A stretch of 64,000 nt of DNA from JAWWPG01 sp033850885 (lineage in GTDB: Bacteria > Actinomycetota > Actinomycetes > Propionibacteriales > Nocardioidaceae): assembly GCA_033850885.1 (NCBI GenBank), contig JAWWPG010000028.1, positions 20,746-84,745 of the forward strand. The letters run 5' to 3'. The position numbers and the translations under genes were made by a program. The notes beneath the pieces were generated by a model. That model ran no database searches, was not told the origin of the DNA, and was given only the letters and a program-made list of their open reading frames with translations. Of this stretch, positions 23,440 to 32,253 are shown one piece after another; positions within the stretch are counted from its first letter, which is position 1, and every line of letters starts with the position of its first letter.

Positions 23440-25587
23440 ATGACGACATCACACGAGGCGCCAGCCGCCCAGGCCGGACCGCTGCGCGCGCAGGCCGAGC
23501 AGGTGCTGCAGGCGCTCGTGGGGTCGCCGCAGGCGAGACTGCGTGCCGACCAGTGGGTCGCGATCGAGGCTCTTGTTGCCGACGGCCGCCGCGCGCTGGT
23601 GGTGCAGCGCACCGGCTGGGGCAAGTCGGCCGTCTACTTCGTCGCGTCCGCGCTGCTGCGAGCGCGAGGATCAGGCCCGACCATCATCGTCTCCCCGCTG
23701 CTCGCCCTGATGCGCAACCAGATCGCCGCCGCCGAGCGCGCGGGGATCCACGCCGTCACCATCAACTCGACGAACCCCGAGCAGTGGGCGGCGCTGTACG
23801 ACGACATCGACCGTGGTGACGTCGACGTGCTCCTGGTCTCCCCAGAACGCCTCAACAACCCCGACTTCCGCGACCTCGCGCTGCCGCGCCTCGCCGCGAC
23901 CGCCGGACTGGTCGTGGTCGACGAGGCGCACTGCATCTCTGACTGGGGTCATGACTTCCGGCCCGACTACCGCCGGATCCGCACCCTGCTGGGCGACCTA
24001 CCGGGCGGCATCCCGGTCCTCGCGACGACGGCAACCGCCAACCTCCGGGTGGTGACGGACGTCGCGGAGCAGCTCTCGGTCACCGGAGACGGGTCGCTGG
24101 CCGACGTACTCGTGCTCCGGGGAAGCCTCGACCGCGAGTCCCTGCATCTCGGCGTCCTGCAGCTGCCCAGCCATGCCGCGAGGCTCGGCTGGCTCGCCGC
24201 CAACCTCTCGCGCCTCGAGGGGTCGGGCATCATCTACTGCCTCACGGTGGCCGCCACCCACGACGTCGCCGACCACCTGCGTGAACGCGGGCACGCGGTC
24301 GTCGCCTACTCGGGTCAGACCGACCAGGCCGAGCGGTTGGCCGCGGAGGACGACCTGCTCAACAACCGCGTCAAGGCGCTGGTCGCCACCTCGGCCCTGG
24401 GCATGGGGTTCGACAAGCCCGACCTGGGCTTCGTCATCCACCTGGGAGCCCCACCCAGCCCGATCGCGTACTACCAACAGGTCGGTCGCGCGGGCCGCGG
24501 AGTCGACGAGGCGGTGGTGATCCTCCTCCCGGGCCGCGAGGACGTCGATGTCTGGGCGTATTTCGCCTCGCTGTCGTTTCCGCCGGAGCGGGACGTCCGC
24601 GAGGCGATCTCCGCCCTGGAGACCCATGGCGGGCCGATGTCGACGGGCCTGCTCGAGACGACGGTGTCCCTGCCGCGTGGTCGCCTGGAGGCCATGCTGA
24701 AGGTCCTCGACGTCGACGGAGCCGTACGCCGGGTGCGCGGTGGCTGGGTCGCGACAGGCGAGCCGTGGTCGTACGACGCCGACAGGTATGCCCGGGTCGC
24801 GGAGACGCGACGGGTGGAGCAACAGGCGATGTTGGACTACGAGGTCACCGGGCAGTGCCGGCTGGAGTATCTGCGCCGTGCCCTTGACGACCCGGAGGCT
24901 GCGCCGTGCGGACGTTGTGACAACTGCGGTCTCCTCAGCATCGACGCCGAGGTCGCGGCAGCTGACCTGGAGCAGGCCGGCGAGCGGATCGCCCGGCCGG
25001 GCGTCGTCGTCGAAGCGCGGAAGGTGTGGCCGACGGCGATGCCGGCGCTCGGGATCGACCTGTCGGGGCGAATCCCACCGGAAGAACAGGCAGAGCCGGG
25101 CCGCGCGGTGGGCCGGCTCACCGATCTCGGCTGGGGCAACCAGCTTCGGGACCTGTTCGCGCCGGGCGTCGAGGACGGGGAGCTGCCGGTGCCGCTTCGA
25201 CATGGCCTCGTGCAGGTCCTCGAGACGTGGGACTTCGGAGCCGACGGCGGCCCGGACGCGATCGTCGGGGTCGACTCCAGCACGCGGCCTATGCTCGTGC
25301 GCCAGCTGGCCTCCGGGCTGTCGCGGTACACCGGGTGGCCGGAGGTGGCGCGCCTCGTCGTCGCAGCCGGGGCGCCACCGGCTCGGGCCGATGTCAACTC
25401 CGCCCACCGGCTGGCGGCGGTGTTCGGGAGGCTCACCATCGATCCGAGGCCCGGTATAGCGGGCAGACGCGTGCTGCTCCTCGACGACCGGACCGACTCC
25501 GGCTGGACCCTCGCGGTAGCCGCCAGGCAGCTGCGTCTCGCCGGCGCTGACGCGGTGTTCCCGCTCGTGTTGGCGGCCTCAAACTAG
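23440..25587 (+). CDS. RecQ-family ATP-dependent DNA helicase with a C-terminal phosphoribosyltransferase-like domain
   Basis: A 715-residue superfamily 2 helicase. Seen are the Walker A variant RTGWGKSAVYF (residues 57-67), DEAH (161-164), DWGHDFRPDYRRI, motif V/VI TSALGMGFDKPDLGFVIHLG and QQVGRAGRG. A Cys cluster CRLEYLRRAL...CGRCDNC matches the RecQ zinc-binding region. After residue about 540 the protein has VGVDSSTRPMLVRQLA and RVLLLDDRTDSGWTLAVAAR, the latter like a PRPP-binding loop of a phosphoribosyltransferase fold. This fusion recurs in actinobacterial RecQ-like proteins as far as I recall. The start MTTSHEAP follows AAGGGAA. It probably acts in DNA repair; the role of the last domain is unknown. 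Confidence 0.88.
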   Translation: MTTSHEAPAAQAGPLRAQAEQVLQALVGSPQARLRADQWVAIEALVADGRRALVVQRTGWGKSAVYFVASALLRARGSGPTIIVSPLLALMRNQIAAAERAGIHAVTINSTNPEQWAALYDDIDRGDVDVLLVSPERLNNPDFRDLALPRLAATAGLVVVDEAHCISDWGHDFRPDYRRIRTLLGDLPGGIPVLATTATANLRVVTDVAEQLSVTGDGSLADVLVLRGSLDRESLHLGVLQLPSHAARLGWLAANLSRLEGSGIIYCLTVAATHDVADHLRERGHAVVAYSGQTDQAERLAAEDDLLNNRVKALVATSALGMGFDKPDLGFVIHLGAPPSPIAYYQQVGRAGRGVDEAVVILLPGREDVDVWAYFASLSFPPERDVREAISALETHGGPMSTGLLETTVSLPRGRLEAMLKVLDVDGAVRRVRGGWVATGEPWSYDADRYARVAETRRVEQQAMLDYEVTGQCRLEYLRRALDDPEAAPCGRCDNCGLLSIDAEVAAADLEQAGERIARPGVVVEARKVWPTAMPALGIDLSGRIPPEEQAEPGRAVGRLTDLGWGNQLRDLFAPGVEDGELPVPLRHGLVQVLETWDFGADGGPDAIVGVDSSTRPMLVRQLASGLSRYTGWPEVARLVVAAGAPPARADVNSAHRLAAVFGRLTIDPRPGIAGRRVLLLDDRTDSGWTLAVAARQLRLAGADAVFPLVLAASN

Positions 25588-25754
25588 CTGAGCCACGTCA
25601 TCGGCGGCGTCCCGCTGGCCGAGGACCATCGGCGGGGCCACGCCTGGCCGGCCTCTGCGCCGAGACGGGGGCGGTGCGTGGCAGAGTTTCCCTGCGGCGG
25701 TCGGTGTCGACGGCGCAGAGATCCTCGAGTGCTGGTGACGAGAAGGGTGGTCCG

Positions 25755-26729
25755 GTGCGCGTCTGGCACGACCTGGCCGAGATCGACACGTCTGACGGAC
25801 CGACAGTGGTCACCATCGGCAACTTCGACGGGGTCCATCGAGGCCACCAGCATGTGCTGTCCGAGGCTCGCCGGGTCGCAGCGCGGCTCGGGAACCCGCC
25901 GGTGGTTGCGGTCACGTTCGACCCGCATCCGATGACGGTGATCCGGCCTGACAAGGCGCCGCAGCCGCTGACCTCGGTCGCCGACCGGACCATGCTGCTC
26001 GCCGCGGCCGGCGCGGATGCGGTGCTCGTGCTGCCGTTCACGCCCGAGCTTGCCGACCAGGCCGCCGAGGACTTTGCCGAGTCAGTCGTCTTCGCGGGAC
26101 TGCGCGCCGAGGCCGTCGTCGTCGGCGAGAACTTCAGGTTCGGTCACCGCGCGCTCGGGGACATCGACCTGCTGCGCCGCATCGGGTCTCGCCACGGTGC
26201 CGAGGTGGTGGGTCTGCCGCTGGACGGCGTCGACGGGCGGACGTGGTCGTCGACGTACATCCGGACGTCCCTCGGCCGAGGCGACGTCATCGGGGCAGCG
26301 GAAGCGCTTGGTCGGCCCTTCTCCCTGCATGGTCGGGTGGTCCGGGGGGAGCAACGCGGCCGCGAGCTCGGGTACCCGACGGCGAACGTCCCGGTCAGTA
26401 GCAGCCTCACCGCCGTCCCGGCAGACGGTGTCTATGCCGGGTGGCTGCGCCGGCTCGACCGTCCGGAGGCGGTCTGGTGGCCGGCCGCGATCTCGGTGGG
26501 AACGAACCCCACGTTCGACGGCGTCGACCGCCGGGTCGAGTCGTACGTGCTCGACCGCACGGACCTCGAGCTGTACGACGACCTGGTCGAGGTGGTCTTC
26601 GTCGAGCATCTGCGCGACATGGTGAAGTTCGCCTCGGTGGACGCCCTCATCAGGCAGATGAAGGCGGACGTCGACACGGCTCGGGATCTCCTCGTCACCC
26701 CCCCGGAGAAGGACGGGCCTGGGGGCTGA
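25755..26729 (+). CDS. ribF: Bifunctional riboflavin kinase/FAD synthetase
   Basis: Converts riboflavin to FMN and then FAD. The 324-residue protein has the N-terminal FAD synthetase (nucleotidyltransferase) domain with VTIGNFDGVHRGHQHVL, VTFDPHP and VVGENFRFGHRALGD plus SSTYIR. The C-terminal kinase domain has GRVVRGEQRGRELGYPTANV, DGVYAGW, GTNPTFDG and the ELYDDLVEVVFVEHLRDM segment. The GTG at 25755 fits the family N-terminus. It lies near truB and rpsO as in many actinobacteria, here separated from truB by the helicase gene. Confidence 0.96.
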   Translation: MRVWHDLAEIDTSDGPTVVTIGNFDGVHRGHQHVLSEARRVAARLGNPPVVAVTFDPHPMTVIRPDKAPQPLTSVADRTMLLAAAGADAVLVLPFTPELADQAAEDFAESVVFAGLRAEAVVVGENFRFGHRALGDIDLLRRIGSRHGAEVVGLPLDGVDGRTWSSTYIRTSLGRGDVIGAAEALGRPFSLHGRVVRGEQRGRELGYPTANVPVSSSLTAVPADGVYAGWLRRLDRPEAVWWPAAISVGTNPTFDGVDRRVESYVLDRTDLELYDDLVEVVFVEHLRDMVKFASVDALIRQMKADVDTARDLLVTPPEKDGPGG

Positions 26730-26746
26730 CCGACTACCTTGACGTC

Positions 26747-27808
26747 GTGAGTCGACTCTTCTCCACCCTGACCCTTCGCGGTACCACGTTCCGAAACCGG
26801 GCCTGGGTGTCGCCGATGTGTCAGTACTCCTCGGTCGACGGACATCCCACCGACTGGCACCTCGTGCACCTCGGCGGGCTGGCCCGCGGTGGTGCCGGGT
26901 TGGTGATGACCGAAGCCACGGCGGTGACGCCGGACGGGCGGATCTCACCACAGGACGCAGGCATCTGGACGGACGACCAGGCGGCCGGCTACGAGCGAAT
27001 CAGCAGGTTCATCCGATCGCAGGGTGCCGTGCCGGGCATGCAGCTCGCGCACGCGGGACGGAAGGGTTCGACCAAGGCGCCCTGGCTGGGCGGCGGCCCG
27101 CTGGACGCCGCCGACGGGCCATGGACAACGGTCAGCGCGTCACCGCTGCCGTACGGCGACTGGCCGGCGCCACGGGCGCTGAGCGTCGAGGAGATCACCG
27201 AGCTGGTGGCCGCCTGGGCCGCGGCCGCGGCCCGCGCCGACGCGGCAGGCTTCCAGGTCCTCGAGGTTCACGCCGCGCATGGCTATCTGCTGCACGAGTT
27301 CCTGTCACCGCTCTCGAACCGCCGTACCGACCGCTATGGAGGCGACCTGTCGGGCCGCAGCCGACTGCTCATCGAGACGGTCGACGCGATACGCGCAGTG
27401 TGGCCGGCGGATAAGCCGCTGTTCGTCCGGGTCAGCGCAAGCGAATGGGTCGACGGTGGCCTCGGTGTGGAGGAGGTCACCGAGGTGGCTCGTCGGTTGG
27501 CAGACCATGGTGTCGACCTGATCGACGTGTCGAGCGGCGGTAACAGCCCACGCCAACGGATCGACGTCGGACCTGGATACCAGGTGCCGTTCGCCCGGGC
27601 GGTCCGACGGGGCAGCGGCCTTCCGGTGGCCGCCGTCGGAATGATCACGGAGCCCACCCAGGCCGAGCAGATCCTCGTCGACGGGTCGGCAGATGCCGTC
27701 ATGCTGGCCCGAGCCGTCCTGCGGGTGCCGTCGTGGCCGCAGCTGGCCGGCCGCGAGCTCGGTGGCGACGTCTACTTGCCTCCGCAGTACCTGAGAGCGC
27801 GGCCATAG
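26747..27808 (+). CDS. NADH:flavin oxidoreductase, Old Yellow Enzyme family (YqjM-like)
   Basis: A 353-residue FMN-dependent ene-reductase-type TIM barrel. Characteristic parts are VSPMCQYSSVDGHPTDWHLVHLGGLARGG (only part needed: CQYS with a redox-sensing Cys as in YqjM), QLAHAGRKGST, the substrate-binding HAAHGYLLHEF and LSPLSNRRTDRYGG, then VSSGGNSPRQ and VGMITEPTQAEQIL. The GTG at 26747 sits 17 bp after ribF, and the upstream part of the open frame is ribF antiphase sequence. Physiological substrates are unknown; the family reduces activated C=C bonds. Confidence 0.9.
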   Translation: MSRLFSTLTLRGTTFRNRAWVSPMCQYSSVDGHPTDWHLVHLGGLARGGAGLVMTEATAVTPDGRISPQDAGIWTDDQAAGYERISRFIRSQGAVPGMQLAHAGRKGSTKAPWLGGGPLDAADGPWTTVSASPLPYGDWPAPRALSVEEITELVAAWAAAAARADAAGFQVLEVHAAHGYLLHEFLSPLSNRRTDRYGGDLSGRSRLLIETVDAIRAVWPADKPLFVRVSASEWVDGGLGVEEVTEVARRLADHGVDLIDVSSGGNSPRQRIDVGPGYQVPFARAVRRGSGLPVAAVGMITEPTQAEQILVDGSADAVMLARAVLRVPSWPQLAGRELGGDVYLPPQYLRARP

Positions 27809-27860
27809 CTCCACCGGGTTGGTGGGCGCACTTCCCGTGGCGCAGGTGACTCGTGAGGGA

Positions 27861-27889
27861 TTGTGAGCACGCAGGGCGGCGCTGATAGT
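27861..27889 (+). promoter_or_regulatory. Candidate rpsO promoter
   Basis: TTGTGA (27861-27866) and GATAGT (27884-27889) are separated by 17 bp in the 173-bp gap upstream of rpsO. It is the best sigma-70-type pair in that gap. The predicted 5' UTR would be about 85 nt. Confidence 0.45.
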
Positions 27890-27981
27890 CTGATGGTGCC
27901 GTCTTTGTCGGCCGCGGATCGAGAGTGCCCGGGTGAACAGGCCCCGGCGCGCCGCGCAACGAATTCCCGAAGGGAGATCGC

Positions 27982-28251
27982 GTGTCACTTGACGCTGCGA
28001 CAAAGAAAGAGATCATCGACAACTACGCCACCGGCGACAACGACACAGGATCCCCCGAGGTTCAGGTTGCCCTTCTGACCAAGCGGATAGCCGACCTCAC
28101 TGAGCACCTCAAAGAGCACAAGCACGACCATCACAGTCGTCGCGGGCTGCTGCTCCTCGTCGGTCAGCGTCGGAGGTTGCTCAACTACCTCCAGCAGACG
28201 GAGATCGCACGCTACCGCAGCATCATCGAGCGTCTGGGTCTGCGCCGCTAG
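27982..28251 (+). CDS. rpsO: 30S ribosomal protein S15
   Basis: An 89-residue primary 16S rRNA-binding protein. The S15 signature is complete: TGSPEVQVALLTKRIADLT, the HHSRRGLLLLVGQRRRLLNYL segment and the C-terminal YRSIIERLGLRR. The GTG start follows GAAGGGAGA. It is followed by pnp after a 424-bp gap, the usual rpsO-pnp pairing. Confidence 0.98.
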   Translation: MSLDAATKKEIIDNYATGDNDTGSPEVQVALLTKRIADLTEHLKEHKHDHHSRRGLLLLVGQRRRLLNYLQQTEIARYRSIIERLGLRR

Positions 28252-28675
28252 GACGCTCCGGGCCCTGCCCCTCTGGTGGGCGTCCGCTCGGGCGCCAGTT
28301 GCGTGAACCCGCGCAGCAAGGCCCGGTACGACGAGCAGCGGGCCGCCGAAAGGCGACAGCCGCAAGCCCAACAAATCCAACTGAATAGAGAAAGCACCAC
28401 TGATGCGGTGCCGCATACGGCGGCATCGACAACCAGTGACGTCACGCGCCCAACGCTGCCCGGTCACGCCGAGCAGCGAGGCTCCGGTCCTCGGTAGTGG
28501 CCCTCGGGATGAACCTCAGCCCGCAGGCCTCGATCGAAGACCGGCCTCGAGAAGCGTGGCCCCCCGTCCAAGGGCGGCCTCCGCCGTGACACCGAGCCGC
28601 GTGAATGCGCCGGCCCGAACGGCCCAACGCCGATGGCGTTTGCCGCGTGACGTCACGCGAACGAAAGGGATACCC
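28252..28675 (+). other. Gene-free rpsO-pnp intergenic region
   Basis: No convincing gene in either strand. A possible stem pairs GGACGC (28251-28256, overlapping the rpsO stop) with GCGTCC (28280-28285). Short alternative stems exist around 28402-28427 (ATGCGG/CCGCAT and GCCGC/GCGGC). A 13-bp sequence GTGACGTCACGCG occurs twice, at 28436 and 28647. In other bacteria the pnp leader is the site of PNPase autoregulation, so structure here would not be surprising. Confidence 0.5.
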
Positions 28676-30883
28676 ATGACGGGTACCGAACCCCAGTCCG
28701 TGGAGACCGTTATCGACAACGGCGCGCACGGCAAGCGCACGATCCGCTTCGAGACAGGGCATCTCGCCCAGCAGGCAGCCGGCTCGGCCGTCGCCTACCT
28801 CGACGAGGACACCATGCTGCTGTCGGCGACGACCGCCAGCAAGCATCCCAAGGAACAGTTCGACTTCTTCCCGCTGACCGTCGACGTTGAGGAGCGGATG
28901 TACGCCGCAGGGCGCATCCCCGGCTCGTTCTTCCGACGCGAAGGCCGTCCGTCGGAGGACGCGATCCTCACCTGCCGGTTGATCGACCGGCCGCTGCGTC
29001 CGACCTTCGTGTCCGGCCTGCGCAACGAGGTCCAGGTCGTCATCACGGTGCTGGCGCTGCACCCCGACTCGCCGTACGACGTGCTCGCGATCAACGCAGC
29101 GTCCATGTCGACGCAGCTCAGCGGGCTGCCCTTCAGCGGCCCGGTCGGAGCCACCAGGGTCGCTCTCATCGACGGGCAGTGGGTGGCCTTCCCGACGTAC
29201 AGCCAGAGCAAGGACTCGGTCTTCGACATGGTCGTCGCCGGTCGGGTCACCGAGCCGGGTGACGTCGCGATCATGATGGTCGAGGCGGAATCGACCGAAG
29301 GGACCTGGGAGAAGGTCCGCTCGGGCGCCCAGGCCCCGACCGAGGAGATCGTCTCCGAAGGTCTGGAGGCGTCGAAGCCGTTCATCAAGCAGCTCTGTGA
29401 GGCTCAGCAGCAGCTCGCCGCCGTCGCCGCGAAGCCGGTGACCGAGTTCCCGCGCTTCCTCGACTACCAAGACGACGCCTTCGCCGCCGTCGAGGCGGCC
29501 GCCAGCGGCGACCTCGCCGACGCCCTCGCCTTCGCGGGGAAGCAGGAGCGCGAGGAGCGGCTCGACGATGTGAAGTCGGGGGTTCTCGCCGAGCTGGGTC
29601 CGCAGTTCGAAGGTCGTGAGAAGGAGCTCGGTGCGGCCTTCCGTGCGCTGACGAAGAAGCTCGTCCGGCAGCGGGTGCTACGCGACAAGGTCCGCATCGA
29701 CGGCCGAGGGCTGGCCGACATCCGTACGCTCAACGCCGAGGTCGGCGTGGTGCCGCGGGTCCATGGCTCGGCGCTCTTCGAACGCGGCGAGACCCAGATC
29801 CTCGGGATCACGACGCTCAACATGCTCTCGCTCGAGCAGAAGCTCGACACGCTGTCGCCCGAGAAGACCAGGCGCTACATGCACAACTACAACTTCCCGC
29901 CGTTCTCCACCGGGGAGACCGGGCGCGTCGGGTCGCCGAAGCGCCGCGAGATCGGCCATGGTGCACTGGCCGGGCGCGCGCTCCTGCCCGTGCTGCCGGC
30001 GCGGGAGGAGTTCCCCTACGCGATCCGGCAGGTATCGGAGGCGCTCAGCTCCAACGGCTCCACGTCGATGGGTTCGGTCTGCGCCTCGACGATGGGTCTG
30101 CTCAACGCGGGTGTGCCGCTGCGGGCCCCCGTCGCCGGGATCGCCATGGGTCTCATCTCGGGTGAGGTGGACGGCGAGCAGCAGTACGTCACGCTCACCG
30201 ACATCCTCGGCGCTGAAGACGCATTCGGTGACATGGACTTCAAGGTTGCCGGCACCCGCGAGTTCGTCACCGCTCTCCAGCTCGACACGAAGCTCGACGG
30301 CATTCCGGCCTCGGTGCTGGGTTCGGCGCTGCAGCAGGCGCGTGACGCCCGGATGACCATCCTGGACGTGATGGCCGAGGCCATCGACTCACCTGACGAG
30401 ATGGCACCGACGGCCCCGCGCATCCTCACCATGCACGTTCCGATCGACAAGATCGGTGAGGTGATCGGCCCCAAGGGCAAGGTCATCAACCAGATCCAGG
30501 ACGACACGGGCGCGCAGATCAGCATCGAGGACGACGGCACGATCTACGTCGGAGCCGACAACGGCGCCGCGGCCGAGGCGGCTCGGGCGACGATCAACGC
30601 GATCGCCAACCCGCAGATGCCGGAGGTCGGGGAGCGCTACCTCGGGACCGTCGTCAAGACGACGAACTTCGGTGCGTTCGTGTCGCTGCTGCCCGGCAAG
30701 GATGGGCTGCTGCACATCTCGAAGCTGCGCGCCCTCGCGGGAGGCAAGCGGGTCGAGAACGTCGAGGACGTCGTCTCAGTCGGCCAGAAGCTCCAGGTCG
30801 AGATCGGTGAGATCGACGACCGCGGCAAGCTAAGTCTGGTCCCGGTCGTCGAGGAAGAGCAGCAAGAGTCTGTCGACGCCTGA
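28676..30883 (+). CDS. pnp: Polyribonucleotide nucleotidyltransferase (PNPase)
   Basis: A 735-residue phosphorolytic 3'-5' exoribonuclease. Two RNase PH-like domains are present. The first has VSATTASKHPKEQFDFFPL and RRPSED-like REGRPSEDAILTCRLIDRPLRP. The second has RDKVRIDGRGLADIR, HGSALFERGETQ and the catalytic segment around LGAEDAFGDMDFKVAGT. A KH domain (IGEVIGPKGKVINQIQDDTG) and an S1 domain (GTVVKTTNFGAFVSLLPGKDGLLHIS) close it. Actinobacterial PNPases also make ppGpp in some species. AAAGGGA precedes the ATG. A long upstream open frame is discounted because similarity begins at MTGTEPQ. Confidence 0.97.
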   Translation: MTGTEPQSVETVIDNGAHGKRTIRFETGHLAQQAAGSAVAYLDEDTMLLSATTASKHPKEQFDFFPLTVDVEERMYAAGRIPGSFFRREGRPSEDAILTCRLIDRPLRPTFVSGLRNEVQVVITVLALHPDSPYDVLAINAASMSTQLSGLPFSGPVGATRVALIDGQWVAFPTYSQSKDSVFDMVVAGRVTEPGDVAIMMVEAESTEGTWEKVRSGAQAPTEEIVSEGLEASKPFIKQLCEAQQQLAAVAAKPVTEFPRFLDYQDDAFAAVEAAASGDLADALAFAGKQEREERLDDVKSGVLAELGPQFEGREKELGAAFRALTKKLVRQRVLRDKVRIDGRGLADIRTLNAEVGVVPRVHGSALFERGETQILGITTLNMLSLEQKLDTLSPEKTRRYMHNYNFPPFSTGETGRVGSPKRREIGHGALAGRALLPVLPAREEFPYAIRQVSEALSSNGSTSMGSVCASTMGLLNAGVPLRAPVAGIAMGLISGEVDGEQQYVTLTDILGAEDAFGDMDFKVAGTREFVTALQLDTKLDGIPASVLGSALQQARDARMTILDVMAEAIDSPDEMAPTAPRILTMHVPIDKIGEVIGPKGKVINQIQDDTGAQISIEDDGTIYVGADNGAAAEAARATINAIANPQMPEVGERYLGTVVKTTNFGAFVSLLPGKDGLLHISKLRALAGGKRVENVEDVVSVGQKLQVEIGEIDDRGKLSLVPVVEEEQQESVDA

Positions 30884-30885
30884 CC

Positions 30886-32235
30886 GTGCGTTACCTCCCG
30901 GCGCTCGAGCAACCCCTCGGCTCGACCCGCACCCTGCTCAAAGAGACCGGCGACGACGGTCAGGTGGCGTCCACCATCCGCCGTACCGTCCTGCCGGGTG
31001 GGTTGCGGGTCGTCACCGAGGCGATGCCGGGCGCCAGGTCCACGTCCCTCGGGCTGTGGACCGGCGTCGGCTCCCGTGACGAGTCCCGGGCGCTGGCAGG
31101 GGTGACCCACTTCCTCGAGCACCTGCTCTTCAAGGGCACCCGGCGCCGGTCGGCCCTCGACATCTCGGCGGAGCTCGATGCTGTCGGTGGTGAGCTCAAT
31201 GCCTTTACCGGCAAGGAGTTCACCTGCTACCACGCGAGGGTCCTCGACGCCGACGTGCCGCTCGCCGTCGACGTCCTGTGCGACATGGTGACGTCCTCGG
31301 TGCTCCCGCCGGCGGAGGTGGAGGCGGAGCGCAGCGTGATCCTCGAGGAGATCGCCATGCACGACGACGACCACGACGACGTCGTGCATGACGCCTTCGT
31401 CCGCGCTATGTACGGCGACACCCCGCTCGGACGTCCGATCACCGCCACGCCGGACTCGATCAACCGGCTGTCGCGCCGGCAGATCAGCAGCTACTACCAC
31501 CGCCACTACACGGCGAACCGGCTTGTCTTCTCGGCCGCGGGCCACGTGGACCACATGGAGCTCGTCAAGATCGTGAAGGCAGCGTTCACGGCGTCGGATG
31601 CACTCGGTGACGATGACCGTGCTCCGAGTCCGGTACGCCGACCCCTGAGCCAGGTCGTCAAGGCGCCCACCACGGTTGTCGTCGAGCGGCCCACCGAGCA
31701 GACCACGTTCGTGATGGGCATGCCGGCCTTCCCGCGCAACCATCCGAGTCGCTTCGCGTTGGGCGTGCTGAACTCGGCGCTGGGAGGCGGGACGTCGAGC
31801 CGGCTGTTCCAGGAGGTGCGGGAGCGCCGGGGCCTCGCCTACACGATCTACTCGTTCGGCAGCCAACACGTCGACTGTGGCTATCTCGCCATCGGCGGCG
31901 CCTGCACCCCCCGCCGACTGCCGGACGTGCTCGGGATCTGCCGCGACGAGCTCGCGAAGGTGGCCAGTGCCGGGCTGACCGTCGAGGAGTTCGAACGCGG
32001 CAAGGGGCAGCTGCGCGGCAGTCTGGTGCTGGGCCTGGAGGACTCGAGCTCCCGGATGACCAGGATCGGCAAGGCCGAACTGGTGCCGGGTGGTCTGATC
32101 AGCATCGACGAGTCGCTGGCGCGGATCAACGCGGTGACTCTTGCAGACGTGCACGAGGTCGCGCAGCTGCTGTTGACGGCCGAACCAACGCTTGCGGTGC
32201 TGGGGCCGGCAAAGGCCGTCAACAAGCTTCTCTGA
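30886..32235 (+). CDS. M16 family zinc metallopeptidase (pitrilysin/processing-peptidase type)
   Basis: A 449-residue M16B peptidase. The inverted zinc motif HFLEHLLF has His75, Glu78 and His79, and the third ligand Glu is in ERSVILEEIAMHDDD near residue 152. The C-terminal inactive half has the R/Y pair region GGGTSSRLFQEVRERRGLAYTIYSF. It begins 3 nt after the pnp stop (GTG 30886), so the two are co-transcribed, a conserved arrangement. The native substrate is not known. Confidence 0.93.
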   Translation: MRYLPALEQPLGSTRTLLKETGDDGQVASTIRRTVLPGGLRVVTEAMPGARSTSLGLWTGVGSRDESRALAGVTHFLEHLLFKGTRRRSALDISAELDAVGGELNAFTGKEFTCYHARVLDADVPLAVDVLCDMVTSSVLPPAEVEAERSVILEEIAMHDDDHDDVVHDAFVRAMYGDTPLGRPITATPDSINRLSRRQISSYYHRHYTANRLVFSAAGHVDHMELVKIVKAAFTASDALGDDDRAPSPVRRPLSQVVKAPTTVVVERPTEQTTFVMGMPAFPRNHPSRFALGVLNSALGGGTSSRLFQEVRERRGLAYTIYSFGSQHVDCGYLAIGGACTPRRLPDVLGICRDELAKVASAGLTVEEFERGKGQLRGSLVLGLEDSSSRMTRIGKAELVPGGLISIDESLARINAVTLADVHEVAQLLLTAEPTLAVLGPAKAVNKLL

Positions 32236-32253
32236 GCCTGGCCGGGTCCGGTC

